From NCBI GenBank assembly GCA_002424525.1, contig DIKJ01000214.1, positions 1,456 through 13,512 of the forward strand: a DNA stretch of 12,057 nucleotides. The letters run 5' to 3'. The stretch comes from Bacteroidales bacterium UBA5621 (GTDB taxonomy: Bacteria; Bacteroidota; Bacteroidia; Bacteroidales; VadinHA17). Shown in pieces: positions 6,778-12,057 of the stretch. The notes beneath the pieces are model-generated. The model ran no database searches, was not told where the DNA came from, and was given only the letters and a program-made list of their open reading frames with translations. Numbering within the stretch: position 1 is the stretch's first letter; each line of letters begins with the position of its first letter. A program made the position numbers and the translations under genes.

Positions 6778-9564
6778 ATGGACGGGAATATTGAAATCAA
6801 GGGAGCGAGGGTGCATAATCTGAAAAATGTGAGTCTGAAAATTCCAAGGAACAAGCTTGTTGTAATTACAGGAGTTTCAGGTTCAGGCAAATCTTCCCTT
6901 GCATTTGACACAATATACGCCGAGGGTCAGAGGAGGTATGTGGAGAGTCTCTCTGCATATGCAAGGCAGTTCCTCGGGAGGATGAACAAGCCGGAGGTTG
7001 ACTTCATCAACGGGATACCTCCGGCCATCGCGATTGAACAGAAGACCAATTCCAGGAATCCCCGCTCAACTGTCGGCACCTCTACCGAGATCTATGATTA
7101 TATAAGGCTTCTGTTCGGCAGGATCGGCCGCACCTATTCGCCTGTTTCAGGCAGGGAGGTAAAAAGGCACTCCCCTGACGATATTGTGAAGTTCGTATCG
7201 GGGCTTCCCGAAGGCATGAAAATCCTGATCACCTCACCCGGAATTGTTCCGGACAACATTGATATAAGGGAGTATTTATCCTTCCTTGAGAAGCAGGGAT
7301 TTAACCGTCTGGAAGCGAACGGAGATATCCTGAAGACAGACGATCCGGGGCTTGCAGAGACAATAAAGCCCGGACAGCAGGTGAATATTGTCATAGACCG
7401 GATAATAGCAGAAAGGTCGGACGACAATCTCAGCAGGATAGCTGATTCCGCCCAGACGGCATTCCAAACAGGAAATGGCCATTGTCATCTCATAATCCTG
7501 AAAAACGGATCGGTGGCCAGGGAAAATTTCTCCAGCAAATTCGAGGAAGATGGTATCGTATTCGAAGAGCCATCAGAACATCTTTTCAGTTTCAACAATC
7601 CGCTGGGTGCATGCCCTCTCTGCGAGGGGTATGGCAGGATCATAGGGATCGACGAAAACCTGGTCATACCTGATCAGAATCTCTCTGTATACCAGGATGC
7701 TATCGTGTGCTGGAAGGGCGAAACAATGAAGAAATGGAAGGAGAGGCTGGTCTCAAATGCCGGGCTGTTCGGGTTCCCGATACACAAGCCTTATTATCAG
7801 CTCACTCAGGAGCAGAAAGAACTGCTCTGGAAGGGCAACAGGTATTTCTATGGGATCGACCGTTTTTTCCATCACCTCGAGGAAAAGAAATACAAGATAC
7901 AATACAGGGTATTGCTTAGCCGCTACAGGGGCAAAACAGTGTGTCCCGGTTGCAGGGGATCAAGATTAAGGAAAGAGGCAGAATATGTAAAAGTAGCATC
8001 AAAAACAGTCCAGGAACTTGTTTCCATGCCGGTGATTAAGCTTCAGGAATTCTTTCATGCTGTCGGGCTCGGACCTCAGGATGCAAGGATTGCAGAGAGG
8101 GTTATCACTGAGATCCGCCAGAGGCTGGATTTTCTGGTTGATGTGGGCCTGCCCTATCTTACGCTCGACAGATTATCATCCACTCTGTCGGGGGGTGAAT
8201 CGCAGAGAATAAACCTGGCTACGTCGCTCGGGAGTAACCTTGTAGGCTCGATGTACATACTGGATGAACCCAGTATCGGATTGCATCCCCGCGATACCAA
8301 TCTGCTTACCGGAGTATTAAAGGAACTCCGCGACCTGGGGAACTCGGTCCTTGTGGTTGAACATGAAGAGGAGATCATCAGAGCGGCTGATCACATTATT
8401 GACATGGGCCCTGAAGCGGGTTCACACGGGGGTGAGGTGGTCTATCAGGGCACTGTTGACCTGACAGGCTCAAACAGCTCGCTTACATCTGGTTATCTCA
8501 GCGGAAGGTTAAAGGTCCCTCTGCCGGCATCCAGAAGGAGATGGAACAGCTACATAGAAATAAAGGGAGCCAGGGAAAATAATCTCCGGGAAATTGATGT
8601 TAAGTTTCCTCTTCATGTAATAACAGCAGTTACAGGGGTGAGCGGATCAGGCAAATCAAGCCTTGTTACCGAAATACTATACAAGGTATTGTCAGGCAGG
8701 ATAAACGGGCGCTATATACGACCGGGCCATTTCAGGGATACAGGCGGCGATCTTTCCGCTTTAACGGGGGTAGAGATGGTTGATCAGAACCCAATCGGAA
8801 AATCGAGCAGATCGAACCCTGTAACCTATCTCAAGGCCTATGATGAGATCCGAAGGCTTTTCGCTGAACAGCAGGCATCTGTCCAGAATGGGTTCAGGGC
8901 ATCTCATTTTTCATTCAATATTGAAGGAGGCAGGTGCGAGGAGTGCCAGGGAGACGGTATAATAAAAGTGGAAATGCAGTTTATGGCTGATGTGGAGCTT
9001 ACCTGTGAGAGTTGTAAGGGGATGAGGTTTAAGAAAGATATCCTTGAGGTGAGGTACCATGGGAAGAATATTTACGATATGCTTGAGCTGACGATTGATG
9101 AGGCGATTGAGTTCTTCCGCAGTCACCCGGGGAGGAATGAGAAAAGAATAACGGAAAAGCTCCGTCCACTTTCGGATGTTGGTCTGGGCTACATTAAGAT
9201 GGGGCAATCATCCAGCACACTATCGGGTGGAGAGAGCCAGAGAGTTAAGCTTGCCTATTTCCTGAGCCAGGAAAAGGGAGCAGGACATATCCTGTTTATT
9301 TTCGATGAACCTACCACAGGACTTCATTTTCATGATATCAACAAACTGCTCAAATCGCTAAATGCCCTGGTTGAGCATGGTCACTCGGTTATCATCATTG
9401 AGCATAATCTTGAAATGATCAAAAGTGCCGACTGGGTGATTGATCTGGGGCCTGAGGGTGGCGAAGGAGGAGGAAGCATCGTCTTTGAAGGAACGCCCGA
9501 GGATCTGGCAGGATGCAGATCGTCCCACACAGGAAAATATCTTGCCGGAAAACTAAAGAGATAA
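6778..9564 (+). CDS. uvrA: Excinuclease ABC subunit A (UvrA)
   Basis: UvrA is the damage-sensing ATPase of nucleotide excision repair. As a dimer it finds distorted DNA and loads UvrB, after which UvrC cuts. The 928-residue protein is complete and near the usual length. First ABC module: Walker A GVSGSGKS (32-39), zinc-site cysteines 279/282 and 389/392 in the insertion, signature LSGGESQR (470-477), Walker [13 protein letters not shown] (492-503). Second module: Walker A GVSGSGKS (620-627), the zinc finger C720/C723/C743/C746 that helps discriminate damage, signature LSGGESQR (815-822), Walker B ending FDEPTTGLH (from 842). All core motifs are intact. The ATG at 6778 has no Shine-Dalgarno sequence. 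Bacteroidota often carry more than one uvrA, so this copy may not be the only one. It stands alone on the plus strand, divergent from the sigma factor and ending one base from a convergent gene. Confidence 0.99.
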   Translation: MDGNIEIKGARVHNLKNVSLKIPRNKLVVITGVSGSGKSSLAFDTIYAEGQRRYVESLSAYARQFLGRMNKPEVDFINGIPPAIAIEQKTNSRNPRSTVGTSTEIYDYIRLLFGRIGRTYSPVSGREVKRHSPDDIVKFVSGLPEGMKILITSPGIVPDNIDIREYLSFLEKQGFNRLEANGDILKTDDPGLAETIKPGQQVNIVIDRIIAERSDDNLSRIADSAQTAFQTGNGHCHLIILKNGSVARENFSSKFEEDGIVFEEPSEHLFSFNNPLGACPLCEGYGRIIGIDENLVIPDQNLSVYQDAIVCWKGETMKKWKERLVSNAGLFGFPIHKPYYQLTQEQKELLWKGNRYFYGIDRFFHHLEEKKYKIQYRVLLSRYRGKTVCPGCRGSRLRKEAEYVKVASKTVQELVSMPVIKLQEFFHAVGLGPQDARIAERVITEIRQRLDFLVDVGLPYLTLDRLSSTLSGGESQRINLATSLGSNLVGSMYILDEPSIGLHPRDTNLLTGVLKELRDLGNSVLVVEHEEEIIRAADHIIDMGPEAGSHGGEVVYQGTVDLTGSNSSLTSGYLSGRLKVPLPASRRRWNSYIEIKGARENNLREIDVKFPLHVITAVTGVSGSGKSSLVTEILYKVLSGRINGRYIRPGHFRDTGGDLSALTGVEMVDQNPIGKSSRSNPVTYLKAYDEIRRLFAEQQASVQNGFRASHFSFNIEGGRCEECQGDGIIKVEMQFMADVELTCESCKGMRFKKDILEVRYHGKNIYDMLELTIDEAIEFFRSHPGRNEKRITEKLRPLSDVGLGYIKMGQSSSTLSGGESQRVKLAYFLSQEKGAGHILFIFDEPTTGLHFHDINKLLKSLNALVEHGHSVIIIEHNLEMIKSADWVIDLGPEGGEGGGSIVFEGTPEDLAGCRSSHTGKYLAGKLKR

Positions 9565-9565
9565 G

Positions 9566-10009
9566 CTATCGTCTGACCCTGAAGCCAAACATAATAGCTA
9601 CACAGCCGCTTGACGGGACCTCTCCGGCCCTGTTCGACGGTGGTACCTTTACGACAATCTTGAGCTGCTGGCTGGCCTCAAGCTTAAAATCCCAGGTACC
9701 GGACAGTTTGTTTTCCTTGTTTGAATATAGTACATTCCTGTTAGCATCGAGAACCACAAATTCCACCGGCGGGATCTTTTCATCACCTCCAATGGAGAGT
9801 CTGTAATCCATATCAGAATAGAATGTCTTGTAAAGCTCAGCCTCTTCTCCCTCTACCAGTATGGCGGCGTGGTAATTGCCGTCGTGGGTGTACGATCCGA
9901 GCTCGGGAAGTACAACTCTTTTTGCAAAGGCTTTACACTGAGCATTCGCGTCCCCCATCGCAATTGCTAACAATAATGTCAAAAATGGAATTAATATTTT
10001 TATTCTCAT
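9566..10009 (-). CDS. Small exported protein of unknown function (147 aa)
   Basis: I do not recognise a characterised family. The first 23 or so residues form a clear signal peptide (MRIK, hydrophobic LIPFLTLLLAIAM, cleavage after ANA). The sequence before Cys25 (NAQC) is not a lipobox, so the mature protein should be soluble or loosely envelope-bound. The mature part of about 124 residues looks beta-rich (AAILVEGEEAELYKTF, DYRLSIGGDEKIPPVEFVVLD, TWDFKLEASQQLKIVVKVPP). It has only two cysteines, 25 and 136, which could form a disulfide in the periplasm. The C-terminus GCVAIMFGFRVRR does not resemble a type IX secretion sorting domain. The ATG at 10009 is 8 bases after the stop of the lipoprotein gene, so the two are almost certainly one operon and may work together. 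Its stop is one base from the uvrA stop on the other strand, with no visible terminator between. Confidence 0.86.
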   Translation of the reverse strand: MRIKILIPFLTLLLAIAMGDANAQCKAFAKRVVLPELGSYTHDGNYHAAILVEGEEAELYKTFYSDMDYRLSIGGDEKIPPVEFVVLDANRNVLYSNKENKLSGTWDFKLEASQQLKIVVKVPPSNRAGEVPSSGCVAIMFGFRVRR

Positions 10010-10017
10010 GGCTATTG

Positions 10018-10938
10018 TTATTTAACAAAGGTACTTCTAATCTCAGCTACCAGAGAGGCAAGTTCCCTGAATATCTGAGGGGTCATGTCAGATTTGACCT
10101 GTGATTTCAGAACAGTAACATTTGCCGTGTTGTCGTATTCCGGCCTTACGGGGCTTGTACTCAGGTTTATCTTGTCAAAAACGAGTTTCACCCTGGTGAT
10201 CTGTTCAATCAGTTCATCGACGGCAGGGTTACCTTTACTGTTCTCAAGAAGGCTCAGGAGTATCCCTACAGACAGCTTCTGATCTATGATCCTTCCAACC
10301 AGCTTATTGCCGTCAAAATCCTTTATATCGACAAGCTGAGTTGAGATATAGAGGCCTTCCATCCAGCCCCCTGCCAGGACTATTGCGGCAATTGCAGGCT
10401 GGCTATTCTCCTCGAGATAGGAGTTGGAATTCATGAAAGTCTCCGATACGATGTCCATTATGGCTTCGCGGTTATTGATATTCTCCTCGAGCCTGTTAAT
10501 CGTCTCTTCTTCAATTGCATCGAGTATTCCGAGCCCGTCTGCCATCTTCTTGGCTGCGTTCATGTAATTTATGATCAGCTGAGTCTGATCATAAAGGCTT
10601 ACGAAGCTGAGGTCGCAAGTGTAAATACCAAGGTTAAGAGCCATGCTTTTGTTGGTCAGATAATTCCTCGTGTTTTCCACGGGATTGAGCAGTCTCTCAT
10701 TAAACTGTGCTCCGGCAGATTTGATGAGCATAGCCGATTCCAGTGGCGAAGGGAGTGCCTGAAATATTTTTTCTGCTTTCTGAATATCCTCGTAAATCGC
10801 TGCGTGGTCCGGCATGGTATGTATCGGGCCCTCCTCCCTGGAAGCTTTCCTGTCGCCTGACCGGCAACCGGTAAGGATACCGGCAAACAAAACGGCAAGC
10901 ATCAGTAACCTGAAGCTGATTCTGATAATATTATTCAT
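10018..10938 (-). CDS. Lipoprotein of unknown function (306 aa)
   Basis: The N-terminus has a lipoprotein signal: MNNIIR, a hydrophobic stretch, then lipobox LTGC with the lipidated Cys at 25. The residues after Cys (RSGDRKAS) do not match the acidic export signal that sends many Bacteroides lipoproteins to the cell surface, so a periplasm-facing position is as likely. The mature part is mostly helical, with patterns such as NYLTNKSMALNLGIYTCDL (about 91-109), YDQTQLIINYMNAAKKMADGLGI, and IAAIVLAGGWMEGLYISTQL. From memory this type of sequence recurs in Bacteroidota as uncharacterised lipoproteins. I see no catalytic motif. It is the first gene of a two-gene operon with the 147-residue exported protein. 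A promoter candidate lies 37-66 bases upstream of its ATG (10938). Confidence 0.9.
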   Translation of the reverse strand: MNNIIRISFRLLMLAVLFAGILTGCRSGDRKASREEGPIHTMPDHAAIYEDIQKAEKIFQALPSPLESAMLIKSAGAQFNERLLNPVENTRNYLTNKSMALNLGIYTCDLSFVSLYDQTQLIINYMNAAKKMADGLGILDAIEEETINRLEENINNREAIMDIVSETFMNSNSYLEENSQPAIAAIVLAGGWMEGLYISTQLVDIKDFDGNKLVGRIIDQKLSVGILLSLLENSKGNPAVDELIEQITRVKLVFDKINLSTSPVRPEYDNTANVTVLKSQVKSDMTPQIFRELASLVAEIRSTFVK

Positions 10939-11075
10939 AGTCTAAGTTATTTGTTATCAATTCTAATTAACGACCAAATTAGCACATTATTTTATTCTTT
11001 CAAAAACCGGTCCTCTTTAAATTGTATTTCAAAGCTTCGCGCATATTATAAGAGTCTTGATAGTTACGCAACCTG
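10939..11075. other. Intergenic region between the DHODH-like gene and the lipoprotein operon
   Basis: These 137 AT-rich bases separate two minus-strand genes. Apart from the promoter candidate at 10975-11004 I see nothing firm: no strong hairpin with a T tract to end the upstream gene, no tRNA and no convincing small gene. A plus-strand frame from 10951 has no recognisable content and runs into the DHODH-like gene. Confidence 0.5.
10975..11004 (-). promoter_or_regulatory. Candidate promoter of the lipoprotein operon
   Basis: On the minus strand TTTG (11004-11001) is followed after 19 bases by TAATTTG (10981-10975). The -33 part is perfect. The -7 part is the Bacteroidota TAnnTTTG with one base missing between TA and TTTG. 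Transcription would start near 10968, about 30 bases before the ATG at 10938. Confidence 0.35.
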
Positions 11076-12053
11076 CTATTCCACTGAAGAGAAATATTTC
11101 ATGAACTGTGTCCTTTCAAAAACGGATGGATTTCCGTAATTAATGTGGTTCAGTTTTCCCTTGAACTCACTTATTTCATTGAATCCCTTATCGTCCATCC
11201 ATTTCCCGATCGTTTCATTCATCGTTTCAAGATAGCGGATCCCTTTCTCGTACAGTACAGAGCAAACCTGCACCGAATCGGCCCCTGCAAGCAGATATCT
11301 TACAGCATCCTCTCCGGTGTGCACACCTGTTGTGGCAGATATGTCGATCCTGATGTCCTGGGAACTGGCCATGGCTATCCAGCGGAGAACATATCGTCTC
11401 TCGTTACCGGAACTGAATATTGAGGCAGGGACAATCTCCATTTTATTTATATCGATATCAGGCTCATAAAACCGGTTGAACATGACCAGACCATCAACCC
11501 CCCTCAGATAGAATTGATCTATCATATACAGGACATTGGAGAACCTGAAGCCTATTTTAAGCGCAACCGGTATGGTTACAACCTTTTTAAGCTGTTCAAT
11601 AAGCTGAAAATAGAGCTTCTCGGTATCTGCCGACGATTTCTTCCTGTCGACAGGCATTACAAAAACGTTTATTTCGATAGCATCGGCACCTGCCTCCTCT
11701 ATATTCCTTGCGAAGCCTGTCCAGCTTTCTGAAGTATAGCAGTTTATACTTGGAATTACAGGAATTTCAAGGCTTTCTTTTGCTTCCCTTATCAGGTTCA
11801 GATACTCTTCGACAGAATTCGACTTCGTGTAATATGAGATATAGTCGTCAGCTTCAGGGTAGGCTGACATTGTTGAAGCCGCATGTATATAAAAGTTTAT
11901 CTGCTCCTCAAAAAGGGATTTCAGGACCACTGCGCCTGCGCCGTGGTCCTCGGCTTCCCTTAAATGGTCGAGGGTTGAAGTCAGGCTGCTGCTGCTTACA
12001 ATAAGAGGACTCCTGAGATTCAGTCCGAGATATTTTGCTGAAAGGTTTCCCAT
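11076..12053 (-). CDS. Dihydroorotate dehydrogenase-like flavoprotein (325 aa), probably not a true PyrD
   Basis: The fold is that of class 1 dihydroorotate dehydrogenases, an FMN-binding TIM barrel. Visible family features are KYLGLNLRSPLIVSSSSLT (8-26), Lys45 in VVLKSLF, PSINCYT (101-107), Lys166 in ALKIGF, and the FMN-phosphate-binding end GVHTGEDAVRYLLAGADSVQVCSVLY (243-268). The active-site loop is changed: where true enzymes read N-x-S-C/S-P-N, this protein reads NVFVMPVD (129-136), with no Cys or Ser catalytic base. It is therefore unlikely to make orotate. Proteins of this kind are usually labelled dihydroorotate dehydrogenase-like, and their reaction is unknown. From memory they sometimes occur near pyruvate:ferredoxin oxidoreductase genes, which cannot be checked here. 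The start at 12053 gives the expected N-terminus (MGNLSAKYLGL), but only 4 bases precede it in the window, so upstream context is unseen. Confidence 0.93.
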   Translation of the reverse strand: MGNLSAKYLGLNLRSPLIVSSSSLTSTLDHLREAEDHGAGAVVLKSLFEEQINFYIHAASTMSAYPEADDYISYYTKSNSVEEYLNLIREAKESLEIPVIPSINCYTSESWTGFARNIEEAGADAIEINVFVMPVDRKKSSADTEKLYFQLIEQLKKVVTIPVALKIGFRFSNVLYMIDQFYLRGVDGLVMFNRFYEPDIDINKMEIVPASIFSSGNERRYVLRWIAMASSQDIRIDISATTGVHTGEDAVRYLLAGADSVQVCSVLYEKGIRYLETMNETIGKWMDDKGFNEISEFKGKLNHINYGNPSVFERTQFMKYFSSVE

Positions 12054-12057
12054 TATG

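Noticed and set aside
8911..9207. Minus-strand 98-codon frame within uvrA
   Set aside because: It is antisense to the conserved C-terminal zinc finger and signature region of UvrA.
10951..11139. Plus-strand 62-codon frame in the gap before the DHODH-like gene
   Set aside because: Low-complexity composition, no motif, and it overlaps the 3' end of a well-supported gene on the other strand.
11076..12053. Naming this gene pyrD
   Set aside because: The fold fits, but the catalytic Cys/Ser loop is absent, so orotate formation is not supported.
1..12057. Mobile elements, CRISPR arrays, tRNA or rRNA genes
   Set aside because: I looked for regular spaced repeats, terminal inverted repeats, transposase or integrase motifs and cloverleaf-like segments and saw none.

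Overview
The window looks like chromosomal core DNA from a member of the Bacteroidota, probably a Bacteroidales-like lineage. The evidence is the protein style throughout: the form of the triosephosphate isomerase tail, the very large Bacteroidota-type exported protein, the Bacteroidota-like UvrA and ECF sigma factor, and two Bacteroidota-type exported proteins of unknown function. Two promoter candidates also resemble the TTTG / TAnnTTTG consensus of this phylum, and most genes lack a clear Shine-Dalgarno sequence. I see no phage, transposon, integrase, tRNA, rRNA or CRISPR array.

Layout, left to right. (1) Positions 1-5419, plus strand: the 3' end of tpiA, then a 1502-residue exported protein of unknown function 7 bases later, then rsmE 24 bases after that. 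The spacing suggests one transcription unit. (2) Positions 5429-6613, minus strand, convergent with rsmE: an ECF sigma factor, then a 65-residue small protein, a strong AT-rich hairpin terminator, a truncated Arc/CopG-like DNA-binding reading frame, and a 70-residue zinc-ribbon protein. (3) Positions 6614-6777: the divergent intergenic region between the sigma factor and uvrA. (4) Positions 6778-9564, plus strand: a complete uvrA. (5) Positions 9566-10938, minus strand: a lipoprotein gene followed by a small exported-protein gene, probably one operon and ending one base from the uvrA stop. (6) Positions 11076-12053, minus strand: a dihydroorotate-dehydrogenase-like flavoprotein that lacks the usual catalytic motif.

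How the genes fit together. The named genes are housekeeping: glycolysis (tpiA), 16S rRNA methylation (rsmE) and nucleotide excision repair (uvrA). The less ordinary content is the regulatory and envelope material between them. The sigma factor and 65-residue protein form a compact pair that could be a sigma/anti-sigma unit, divergent from a DNA-repair gene. The 1502-residue protein and the lipoprotein/exported-protein pair are envelope components without an assignable function. I do not see a clear new defence or biosynthetic system. The best leads are the sigma/65-residue pair, the large exported protein with an embedded winged-helix-like segment, the terminator that coincides with the broken end of an Arc-like gene, and the DHODH-like protein without its catalytic cysteine or serine.
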